From Larimichthys crocea (Eukaryota > Chordata > Actinopteri > Sciaenidae): DNA of 64,000 nt. A program made the position numbers and the translations under genes. The notes under the pieces were generated by a model. That model made no database searches and had not been told where the DNA came from. It saw only the letters and a program-made list of their open reading frames with translations. The DNA is taken from positions 18,655,399 to 18,719,398 of the forward strand of contig NC_040025.1 in the NCBI RefSeq assembly GCF_000972845.2. The letters run 5' to 3'. Positions 27,101 to 39,873 of this stretch are shown piece by piece; the first letter of the stretch is position 1; every line of letters starts with the position of its first letter.

Positions 27101-30100
27101 AAATTGTGAACGTGTGAAAACAACTTTCTTCCACCCATTTCTAGGCCACTAGCATTCTCGTAACCACACTGAGCTGCTGTCTGTATAGCTTGTATAGTAT
27201 ATCGCATCTCTTTAAAGCACAGCATTTTAGAAGTTGGGTTTTTTTCAAGCGATTCTTGCAAACTGAAACTCTCATGTCTGCTGTGGGCCCAGATCTTGAT
27301 TTCGATTGGCATGCTTGGTTTCTGTTTTGCAGGTGGGCTGCAGCAAGGTGTACACCAGCACCTCAGATGTCATGACCCATGAAAACTTCCATAAAAAGAA
27401 TGCCCAGCTGATCAACGATGGCTTTCAGAGATTTCGTGCTACTGAAGACTGTGGCACAGTCGGGTGTCAATTCTACGGGCAGAAGACTACACACTTCCAC
27501 TGCAGGTGAATAATGTGGTGGATCTGTTTCCACGGGATATTTGCATTTCTAAACGCTACATTAAGCATAAATGTTTACATAAACATTGTGACCAGTGGCT
27601 TCAGTGTTTCTTGGCCTGCACCTATAGTAGTTTTGAAAAAGTCACATTATAGTAATTAAATAAATACTTAGACACTTTTATTTTAGTGCATTAAGTTTGT
27701 AAGCTTGCATCAAGCTCCTCTTTTGAAGAGCATGCAGGACAGCTGTTATCAATGGATGTAGAGTCACTTGGTTGATTCAAGCTCACTCCCTGGAATGTAT
27801 CCCTCTGGCAAAGGTTGCAGGTGGCGACGTGTCAATGAGCTGCTGCTGTGTTACTGAACCACCACAGTTATCATTCCTCCATTGTGAAGTATTTGAATCA
27901 TGCGGACTCTCTCTATGACTCCCACTGGCACAAAGCAGAGCATAATAGCTAATCATATTTCCCCTTTGTTTTCGAATGTTTTTTCAGGCGCCCAGGCTGC
28001 ACATTCACCTTCAAGAACAAGTGTGACATTGAGAAGCACAAGAGCTACCACATCAAGGATGATGCCTATGCCAAAGATGGCTTCAAGAAGTTCTACAAGT
28101 ACGAGGAGTGCAAATACGAGGGCTGCGTGTACAGCAAAGCTACCAACCACTTCCACTGCATCCGCTCAGGCTGCGGCTTCACCTTTACCTCCACCAGCCA
28201 GATGACCTCCCACAAGCGCAAACATGAGCGCCGGCACATCCGCTCCTCCGGTGTCATGGGCCTCTCCTCCGCCTTCTTGGCGCCAAAGGATGAGCCAGAG
28301 GAATCAAGCAACGATGACCTGATGGACTTCTCGACCATCAGCAGCAAGAACTCCAGCCTGAGTGCCTCGCCTACGACCCAGCAGTCCACCACTGTACCAC
28401 ACCTGATGGCCACACCTATCACTGTCTCCTCCTCTTCCTCCACATCGGGCCACACCCTCAAACCTGCACCCTCGCTGTCCAGTGCTGGCCAGCGTATGTC
28501 CAGCCTGCTGTCCCAGGCCCTGCCGAGCAACATGCCAGTGGCCCTGGCTCTTTCCAACAGTGCCCTGGCCACTTCCAACCCGTTCTTCCCCCTCATGCCC
28601 AGGCTGCCCCTTCAACCAGCCGCTAGCCTGATGTCAGCTGTATCTACTGGGGCCCACTCCATGCCCACCGATTCACTGACCCAAGGTTGCTCCACAGCGG
28701 GGGCTGATGGAGCCATGGCGTCTACCCCAACTTCCTACGCCACCTCCTCCATCATGGAGAAGATCTCCGCAAGCAAAGGTCTAATATCACCTATGATGGC
28801 CAGACTGGCAGCTGCTGCCCTGAAGCCCTCCAACATCCCAGACATGGGTGAGTCATTTTTCAAATAGTCATCAACGTACATCGTATTTGTGGATACTTAA
28901 ACAATGTAAAATACTATGTTGTGCTCAGTGAGTCAAAAAAGAAACTAATCCAAAAAACTTAAAACATATTTGCTGGGCCAGCCTCTGAATATTATTTAAC
29001 TTTTATGTTTTATTTTATTGTAAATGTAATGTATTTGTGTTTTGGACTGGTGGTCAGATAAAACAAGCAATTTGAAGAGAACTATTAATTGATAAATCTA
29101 AAAATAACCAACAGATGAATTCATAAAACAGCCCCGTTAATAATTCCTTTCTCTCTTGATTAATGCTGAACCAGTTTAACACATATGCAAATTATAAACA
29201 CATGAATAAATTGGTAGTCAACTGTAAAGGTTAGCTTTGCTTGTTACTCTATTTAGAAACAGAAGTATTAAAATATATGACAAGCAGTAACCCTTTGAGC
29301 TGTATCAGAGTCCAAAGACAATATGCTGCATGTATAATAAAAGCCACATCCTTATTTCTGTGTGGACTTCAGACAGCCAGAGAAGAGAAAGTGCACCCAG
29401 AGGTCATTTCTATCCCTCTCCCACGGTAGAGAGAAAGGCAGAAAAACTGCTGCTTTCAGGCTTAAAGGGACATACCAGAGGCATGGTCCTCTGCTCTGGG
29501 CTTGTTATTGTGTTGATCGTTTGTTAGATACCCACAATCCATTTGGAGATAAATGCGCTGACAGGGGAGAGTAGAGCCTGTAAAAGTCTCTTATGATGTT
29601 CAGAGTGGGGGCTCCTGGGGCTTGTGTCGAACATGTTTCCTCATCATTGGTCTCTTATCTATGTCTGCGCCCGTTTCAAGCAAATGGAGGTGGAATAAAA
29701 TTAAGAAGTTCAGAAATTGCAAGAACAAAAAAAAAAAATGTTGTTGTTTTTTTCTTTTTCCGTATCCTCTATGCAAACTGATAAAAAACAGAAATCACTC
29801 AGGCAGAAATGACTCAATGCACCAGAGCTGAGAAAGAGGCTTTTTTTTTTTTTTACTCACTGATACGAGAACTTGCATGCATCAGCAAAGACACACTTTT
29901 TGAATTTCTAGAAACCTTCTGTTCCCACAAAAACATGTCAATATCTATTTAGCATAAACACAATTCACATGAATTTTGGAGGTAATTGCCTTGTCTGTGT
30001 TTATCATATTGCTCTAAACAAAGCTCCTGAAAATGAAAATGAAGTTAAAGCATTAAATTGATAATGCACTGCAGAGCACAGTCTTGCATTCAGTAACAGC

Positions 30101-33100
30101 GGGGCCTCCTGTGCTGAGCCTGAGCAGGTGGGGTGCGGATTGTAAATGGGGCTGCAAGGGGGAGCAACTCCGGATGTTGGGACTGGGAAGGATTACAATT
30201 CCTGGTGGTGTTCCTGGAGCAGGACAGGCCCTGGGAGAGAGCTGGGGCAGCTGCTCCGGGGAGCTGAGCTGAGCCCAGGCTGTCAGGCTGAGCTCCACCT
30301 CTGGGCTTCCAGCAGGTAGTCTGAACACTAGGAAGGCCCCCACTGAGGGTGGGGCCTCCACAGATGGTGTCTTCACCACCCTTCTTGTTGTCTCACTGAG
30401 AGGCTGGATCTCAGATCTCTCTGCTGGATAACAAAGCTGGTTTAAAGTAATCTCCCCTATCGCAATCTTTCACTTTAGCGTAAAAGTTGAGTGCACACAC
30501 AGGATGGAGGGGTAGCTGCAGTTTTGTTTCTCATATTTGCTTTATAAAATGTGTGAACAGGACATCTGGGGCTAAAATGAGGAGGAAGTGGTTTGTGCTT
30601 CTCTGTCAAAAAGGTGTGAGAAAAGTCACAGTGTTTGTGGCTATTTTTCACAGTGTTTATTTTTTTTCATAGGGTTGTGAAACTTCACCTCAGTTGTGGT
30701 GAATTGTGCATTTTTCCTGTTTCTGCTTTTAGTATTTTCTCAGTTAAGTTTTTTTTTTTTTTTTTTTATTAATGTTCCGCTCTAATTTACCCCTAAGTGT
30801 TTTTCCCAGAGATTCAAGCATCTGAAGGGTTTACTAATTAGACACACAGTACAAATGATCTTTCACAAGCTCTGTATCTTATCCGGAGTAATTACATGGT
30901 GATACATTATTCCTGGATAATTTCCAGAAAGAAGCTGCTTTGAGTCAAACTCATTTGTTCTTCTTCTTTGGTAAGTAGATAGAAAAAGAAATAGCCACAT
31001 GGTGTGCAGCAGAATAAGAGACTTATGCATTATAATCCACCTGAAACAGTCCAACTCATCCTCTGTTATGGTGAAGGAATGTTTTAAGCTGTCAGTGGAT
31101 CATATTTAGATCATATACTGAGTGGCTGCTCTTGATATAATGTGGTCTCATTTGGTCTGAGTGTTGATTTAATTGTCAATGACAAGGCAGGATCTGTCTG
31201 GCTCGTTAATTTTGGGTGTACTCTTATCAAGTTGGGGGAGGGGAGGAGCACTGGACAGAGACTTGGTTGGGATTCACTGACCTCAAACCAGATGCAAAAT
31301 TGTTTGACTGCTGTTTTCCTTTAGCCCCACCCCGACCCCACCTCCAGACCCTCCAACCTCATTGTCAAACTGAACTGACACTGACACTTCGCCGTCTCCT
31401 CACTTTCAGCTGACAAGGCCTAAGACTGGCTTTTCCACTCCTATTCTGCCTGATATGTCTCTGGGTCATCTTGTAGCGGGGTGGAACGCTGGTCACTTCC
31501 CCCTTACGTAGGCTGGTCTCGTTTTCTCCCCCAGCAAGAAAAAGGAGAGGGGCCTCACCAAGCTGAGGGCCAAGGGCACACACTTGGTTGCCCATGACCT
31601 TGCCTGTCACTATCCCTCAGCACCAGTCTTGATTTCTAAACAACAGATTCCTCACCAAACCAATCACGGCCGCTGGTGGTCTTCAGTCTCATAGTGTCTG
31701 AAAGGGTACACCCCTCCCACTCACATATTCTTTTACAAATAAAACACCACTTATTGTCTACCAAAAGCCCTGCTTTCTCTGTGTAGCCCCAGGACAAATT
31801 AATATTTCAATCCCTTGGGGATCACGGGGTGGGGCAGAATTCACCTTCAGCATTTTTAGCCCACGTTATCCCCTGGTCTTTATTTATTTCATTTCAGCGC
31901 TCCTGTCCTCGCTCACAGCATCCACTGAATACCTATTTGGAGGAGAATGTGATCGAGAGGTCACGCTATTTGAACCAATCTGATTGGCTGTCAGCTCCAA
32001 TCTGACCGACATAGCACCCCTGTTCCTTGTGGGTACGCTCAGTGGCATTGGCTGCCGTCCGTTGTCAGGCCAACAAGGAGCCTGGGAAGGTGGGGAGGGA
32101 GGGGGGTGGCCAATCTGAAACTGCCACTTTCCCTCAGCATTAGCATCTCACTTAATGACCAGTTAAGAGGCAGCCTGGCAAATGAGTTGTGACAAGTGCT
32201 GCAGAAAAAGGAGTCTTTTTCCCTCATATCTCCCGCCTCTCAATCACCATTTAAAAGGCTTGACGGCCTGACATAATTTCGCAATAATTATCACTCAGAG
32301 TATTCTTTTCGGGCCAGGACAGAAGTCAGATTGGATCTCGTCATTGGATAATAATGCTGACCAACAATAACTTTGTTGTCTCTTCCCTCCTCTGCGTCTT
32401 TGGTTTGATCCTCAGGGAATGGGCAGCCGGCTTCAGCCAGCCAGTTCAATCTGGTTCAAGTGAAGCAGGAGCCAGTGGACGCTAACTCTGGGGCCTCCCA
32501 AGACTCCACACAGGAGCAGAGCCTGGACCTGAGCAAAAAAGACCACAGGTACACACAGCTGCATGGTACATAGAGGGTTAATTCTCCGTGGAAAAATGTT
32601 GATTCTTGTTGTAAACTCATTTAATATATTCACAAAATAAGTCAACAAGGAAATAAGGTTTCTCTGATTGATAGATGATTTCTACGTGCTTGGCAGATGG
32701 GGTTATATTCACAATTATTTATCAAAAATATCTCATTCATATACATGTGCATATAATTATAAAATCCACAACATATTTCTCAATTTTTGTGAAAGAAGGA
32801 TGTTTATATAAACCTTCAACTGCAATTTCCCCTCCAACTCACACTAGATCTTATTTCTTAAGAAGACAGCATTTTTCTTCTTCATTATACAGGCACACCT
32901 TGCGTGATAAATAGTAATATTTACTGTTCTCATGCAAATCTTGACTAAACATTGTTCATTTTCCTTGTTCCAGTAATGAATCAAATGGACACCCTGTACC
33001 AGGGAATACATCTCTTTTATCCTCGCTTATGAATAAGGTAAGATCCATCCATCAAACGCCTTTCATCCGAAGACAAATTAGCGGGACACGGAGGGGGCTG

Positions 33101-36100
33101 TTTGTTTTTTAATGTTTCACCGCTAATAAGATGAGTTTGTATCATTTAAATTTTCCAGCCATTTTTCATACAGTGTAATTTTCACTGCACCTCTCACAAA
33201 TTAATATAATGAAGCAGTAGCTGGGTGCCATGCCAGATATATAGAGATGTTTGTTTTTTGATGAGCTGTTTTGAACTCACCGTCCATTTTTTCTCCTCCT
33301 TTATACTTTTTCTTTCCCCGCCTCGCTCTACATTTATTTATAGAGTTTGTAAATTATTTGATTAAAAAGTCAGAGGAGGAAAAAAAAAAAAAACAGGCGC
33401 TGCCCTCATTTTTTACCACGCTAAATGTGTATGGAAATTTAAATGTGTGGGGGGTTTTTGTGAAGATTAAAATGGACATTGTCTCAACCATGCATCTTAT
33501 CTGATTGATACAAATGTTCTAGGTGGTTTCCATCACTTTGATAGTGTAATGACAGATCAGCCTCTAATTTCTTTGGAAGCGTCCTCACTCACCCTACTCA
33601 CTTCCCCCACACACATGGACACACGTGTCGTCTTTTTTAACCTCTCCCCAGGAGAGCTTAACTTCAGAGCTGCTCTTCTCAAAGCAGTCATTAAAGCCAT
33701 ACAGCGGAGGAGCTTGCAGACCTGTTGTCCAACAGCTCCTCGTGTCATGTCAGCTTTTTGGGGGGTTTGATTCAAGCCATCACATCACATAAAAGGGTTA
33801 ACAGTTACTCCCAGAGGACGCTTGGCAAACAGGCTTGGCCTGCACTCAAGCAAAATCCTGGATGTTTGTAAATCTGGCTGTGCTTTTTTTTGCCTCGCCA
33901 AAAAATGTCTGTGTGTGTGTGTGTCTATGTGTGTGTCAACTCGCACACTCTCACTAACATATGCAAGTGCCCAGCTTACGTATGCTCAGCTAACCAAGCA
34001 GCTGGTTGTTTCTGCGCTGTGTTTTGTAGATGTCACAGGTGAACCCTGCCCTGTTCAACGCAATGAACCTGAAGACAGAGCTGGAGGCCGGCCAGGGCGG
34101 CAACACCTCCGAGGCAGCTCAGTATCTGAACAGAGTCCTGAAGAGGCCGATGCCTGAAAAACCCACTGAGATCTGGAGGACATACCTCCGCAGGTATAAA
34201 ACATGCAAGAAGTGCAGAAGGTCACCGTTGTTTGTTTCGCTTAGTTGACACATTCATTTCGATAGTGAGAAAACAGTCAGAGTGTTTAAGAGTACTGTAC
34301 AGTTAAGGCCTTTTTCTGGAAATACTATTCCTCACATACTGTATCACTGGAAACCCCCTGAAACATAAAGAATCTGGTTGTACAGGAACTTACTGTACGA
34401 TGGAGTCACGACATTTACTGTCAGATGAGGAGTTGAACCATTTGTCCTCCTAGCGCTTGTTGTTTATTTGAGAATCCAGTAAATTTACCGTCTTTATTTT
34501 CTGTCTGTGTGAAGGTTTGACACGGATGATTTCTGTGAGGCTCAGTGTGACTTCCTTCAGAAAGTACACTTCCACTGCCTGATAGAGGACTGTGGTGCAC
34601 TCTTCAGCACTGTGGATGGGGCCATAAAACATGCTAAGTGAGTGTCACGCTGGTTCATAATCAGAAAATATACCCTTTCCACATTTTAGCGTTTGGCTTT
34701 ATTGATCAACATAAAAATGAGCTTTCATCTTGTTTTTCAGCTTCCACCTCAGAGCCACCTTGAAAGTGAAGTCGGAGCCTCAGTTCAGTGAGGGCAAGGA
34801 CTCCGGTGAGGGAGCTCCGCTGCAGCCGGCTGCACCTGTCTCTATGGCCAACAATCCCTCCATGGATGTGGCACACCTCACCTCTTCAGGTGGCTACAGC
34901 TCTCCGCCTCCCTCCCTGCTGGCCTGGAAGCAGCTGACTGGCAGCATCCCTCAGATGTCTGCCTCGATGCCCAACCTGCCAGCCAACTCTCCTCTGGCCA
35001 CCACCTCTCTGGAGAATGCTAAGCCACAAGTAAAACCTGGTTTCCTGCAGTTCCAGGAAAAGTAGGAGAAACATTTATTTGTGTTTTCATACTTTGCATT
35101 ACAGTATGTTTATTTTCCTCTCTGGGCCAAGTGTTGCTTGAACTATATTTTCTGTTTCTATTCATCCAGTGATCCCTGTCTAGCCACTGACTGTAAGTAC
35201 TCAAACAAGTTCCACTTCCACTGCTTGTTTGGGAATTGCAAGTATGTGTGCAAGACGTCTGGCAAGGCTGAGTCCCACTGTTTGGACCACATCAACCCCA
35301 ACAACAACCTCGTCAACGTCCGTGACCAGTTTTCCTACTACTCTCTCCAGTGTCTCTGTCCCAACCAGGTGAGTGTGCTGCTTGATAACTCAGCCAGGAG
35401 CTGAATCACCTACTGTCATCTCCCAGTGTTTTCTAAGCATGAAGTATGCTATCTATTAGACCAGTGTTTGAGGTTATTTGACTCAAGGCTTTCACAACCG
35501 CTGCTCCCCGTCTTCCATCTCTGCTGAAAAAGACAGTCGACTCACCCCAGTAATGCCTGTTTATATGTCAATGATGTCATTTTGACTGCCGCATTCTCCT
35601 CTCAGAAAAGGCCAATTTAGCTGATATTACCCAATAAATCATTGTCACTTGCACAGTAAACAAGGCTGTCTGGAATAGGGCAAAAATCAGGGGAATGCTT
35701 CGCAAATGAAACCTAAATGGCAGCCCCTGCCTGCTCTCATGAGCCCGTATTTGGAAAACCGTTTAAATGAATTCATTAATGTGTCGAAAATCACCCCTCT
35801 CACAAAAAGTGCCCCCTCCTCCTCCTCCTCCTTCTCGTCCTCCTCTCCTCCTCCCCTTAGTCTCCATCTCCTGAACTGAGCAGATCTTATTTGGCCCAGT
35901 CCTTTGGGATCTGAGCCTCACAAACAGATGGTGGTGTACAGACATGTTAGAAAGGAGGGGTGTTTTGTGGGAAGCAGAAGAAAAAAAAAAAGTCAACGTA
36001 CTTAAAAATGTTGGGATGTTTTAAATGACCAGAAAGGGAAGGACTGAGGTGTTGATTATGTTTTGGGAGAAACTATGTGTAGCGTTCATGTTAACTTTGC

Positions 36101-39100
36101 ATACAAAGAAGCATCAAATAACGTTAATCCACCACTTTGGCTTTCAAACATCAAGTTTGACTCATGAAATTGTAAATTATGCGTCTCTTCTGCAGCACTG
36201 CGAGTTCAGAATGAGGGGCCACTATCACTGTCTGCGGCCCGGCTGCTATTTTGTCACCAACATCACCACCAAGCTGCCGTGGCATGTGAAGAAGCACGAG
36301 AAGGCAGAGCGCCGTGCCGCCAATGGCTTCAAATATTTCACCAAGAGGGAGGAGTGTGGAAGGCTGGGTAAGCAAAAATGACTTCTAATCCTGTATGAGT
36401 TTTTACCTTTTCGTCTTTGTCCCTATGTCCTTACATCATCCCACAAGCCCTTTATGTCTAGACGCTGCAGCTTTTCATTATATATTTACCAGAAGAGGTG
36501 TGTGGATTAAAGGTGTTAAATTGAGAAAGATATAGATTGATTTTTGATGGCTGTTGCAAGAGGATATTCTCTGTTTACAAAGGGAGAGAGACCGGTGTTG
36601 GCAAACACAGTGTCGTGCTATGTGTGTTGTTTAAGAGGCATGAAACAAGTCTGGCTCATAGGTTCTGTTGCTGCGTTTTGCATATTCACAATGGCACCTC
36701 AAGTCCCAAAGGTAGTCTTGCCTGTACTATATGAGCAATAACGTCAAAAGGGGCAATCACATCCAGGTTGTTTTCTTCTTCCTTTTGCCCCTGTCAGAAA
36801 TGAGCAATTAGGTTTGTGTTTGTTAATTATCCGGCTTGTCTGGTTTAGCCTGTTTGTGTTCTGAAGCTGCGCCTCACAGCCACCGCTGCCATCACACAGA
36901 AATGAATTAAAAGTGATCTGTTTTTTTTCAGGCGGTTACACAAGCTTTTCAGAACGCAGAAACAAAGCAAACAAAAACAGGCCCTAAACAGCTGTTTTTT
37001 GTCCCCAGCCTGATCTGCCAACTGTATTGTTTGGGCTGGGGGGAAAAAAAACAGAAAGGATTACCATCGCTAGCACTCCAGTCATAAAGAATTGATGGGT
37101 TGCCAGTATCCATGGCAGCAACATTAAACTGAACACCACTGATGATGTTACCTGGTTTCTGTCTCACAAAAGGCCCTTCATGTCACGGGGGTTACTGTTA
37201 TTTGCTCAACTTTGCGTGTTTAAAACATTGTGTGTGCAAAAGCTATTTGATGACACAGACGTGTTGTGCTCTTAAACTGGGTGCCATGGTTACTGACATG
37301 CTAGCACCTGCCCAGCATGTTACTCTTTCAATTATTTCTGCCTGCTTTTATATAATGGTATTTGATTAACAGACACAAAACGGAACATTCATTTAATTTG
37401 AAATCATAAAGCAATTAGAGCTAGACCGGTTAAAACACGAGAAAAGAACAGAAGAATATGAAGCACACAGCAGAGTACAATGGAGAACAAAAGGAAAAAT
37501 GACAATGGAGATACTTTGAAAAATGAATTTAATATGGTAATAATTGTATATTTACTTTGGTTTGCAGGGGTGTGTGCATTATTGGCCCACAGAAAATGAG
37601 AATTTATTTATGTAAATTCCTAATTGAATAAAGCATGTCAGTGTAATAAAAGAGCTCCACAGGTTTAGTGCACAGAAGCCTTGACTTGCTCAGTGTGACA
37701 CTGGAGTGATCTAATATTCCTCCTACATGTACACTCTGAAACACTTTGAAACCCAATCCCTCTTTTGTCAGAGGTATATCATGAAATTAAAAAAAACTAA
37801 AAATATTTCACTTTGTGTTTGATCTAATCATAACACCTTCTCGCTGATGATATTGCGTCTAGCAGCAGCAGTAGCTGCTCTCAACCTCTCAATGAGCCGA
37901 AGACAAATTAATCTGCGACTGGAGAGTTTACAAACGTTACTGGTTTCTCTTTGTAGGTTGTAAGTATAACCAAGTCAACAGCCACTTCCACTGCATCCGT
38001 GAGGGTTGCCAGTTCTCCTTCCTGCTGAAGCACCAGATGACCTCCCACGCACGTAAACACATGAGGCGGATGCTCGGGAAGAATTTTGACAGAGTCCCAT
38101 CCCAGGTATGTATGTTCAAAAGGTGACATCTGACAGATGGCATTCTGAAATGGATAAACATCTAAAAAAAAAAATACCTGTGTAACACTGCGGTTAATTA
38201 AAGTGGGTGTTGATTAGTTTATGAAAAGATTCCAGCAAAGCTACATATCTCACACAGCCTTTGACCAAGTCCGTATTTATGCAGCGTAGATGTTTAGATC
38301 TTATTTCCTATTAAGGCTTTTGTTTTTGTCGGTTTTCACAAAAGATATACAGATACAAAGTGTTTGACTCCAGACATTTTTTTAAAAAAAATTTGATTTA
38401 GAGAAATCACCTGTTATTATTTAATCTCCAAATAATGCAGTCCACCTATTATCAGCATGACTTTGGTCTTGTATGTTCTGTTTTTTTTGTGTTTTTTTAA
38501 AATCCTATTTCCTGCTCTGTGAGTCAGTTTCAGGTAAAAGATTAACAGGTTCATTCATTGTACCTTTCACATGAGTTCATATCCTGTCATACCAGTCAAC
38601 ACCAAATTACTCACAACAATATATTTTTCACAGTGTACTCAATTTCCCAACTTAACCTCTGTGGTACACCTTGTACCGTACATAAATCTAAACACGTGGA
38701 TTTTCTAGTTCTGGTTGTTGTTTTTTCACTTTGGAGACGTCATATAATGACAGAAGTGCGGAGTTCATTCTTTCCGAATACTTTTGATGTTTTGAGAAAT
38801 TCTTGGTCGCATGCCAAGAGCCAACACCTGCATTAATGACACGTTATATCATGTTTCGTTTCAAATGTCCCTTTACAGTAAAGATTTTTTGTATTTCAGG
38901 TAATGCCACTTGGTCAGAGGTCAGATGACATGCACCATGCATCCGGCATGATGTCCGGGTCTGTAACAAACCAGTCTGGTATCAACTCCAGCTTCTCCTC
39001 CAATGTCATGGATGAGACTGATGATTACATGGACTACATGGGAGGAGGGGGCAGCCCCTTGGGCCTCTCATCCGAGTCCTCCAACCAGGATCGGAGCTGC

Positions 39101-39805
39101 ACCAGCACACCTGTAGGCAACGATGGTTCTCCAGCAGGTAAGAATGTGTTAAAAAAAAAAAAAAAAAAAGGACCTGACAAGTGTCAGCATTCATCATCAT
39201 AAGTCATGCTTCACTTAGTCCACACTCATCTTTCTTACCCAGAAATCTAGTAACTTGTCATCTCTCATACATTCTTCAATCACATATTTCACGATTTAGC
39301 AGTTTGACTTGTAATCAATAGCATAACGACACATCAGTCATATTATATGAGGTTGATGACAATGCTGTATTCTTATGTTCTGAGTCGTGGACAAGATCCT
39401 TTGCAGTTTGCCTGGTCATCCTCATAAAACATCCATTTTGTACATCAGCAGGTTGAGTTATTGCACTATATGTAGCTTATTACATTTTCCTTTGGCCAGA
39501 GATCATCCCCGTGGCTTTATGTCTACTTTAGCACTTTTAGTGGGTTGGATTGTGGGAGAAAGGACAGGAAAGGAGAAACAGCCTCTTTTCTTTCAAACTT
39601 ACTGAATAAATGGGTTCTCCTCTGCTTTTTTTTTTTTTTTTAATTCTCAGCCTGCCTTTGATTTTCACATTTCTCCACGTGTTGCCAATATTATCCACTA
39701 CTCTCATCATTGTTGTTTTGGCTGGTGTTTGGGTTACTTGTCTTGAATGGGCCTCATTTTGTATCATTCTCTTATCTTTTATCTTTCCCTTCTTACCTCC
39801 CATCC

Positions 39806-39873
<68 letters not shown>

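Noticed and set aside
39138..39202. Lys-rich read-through extension of exon 16 (an alternative C-terminus)
   Set aside because: It arises from an intronic A run behind a good GTAAGA donor. Nothing supports it as a real end, though 3' end data could be checked.
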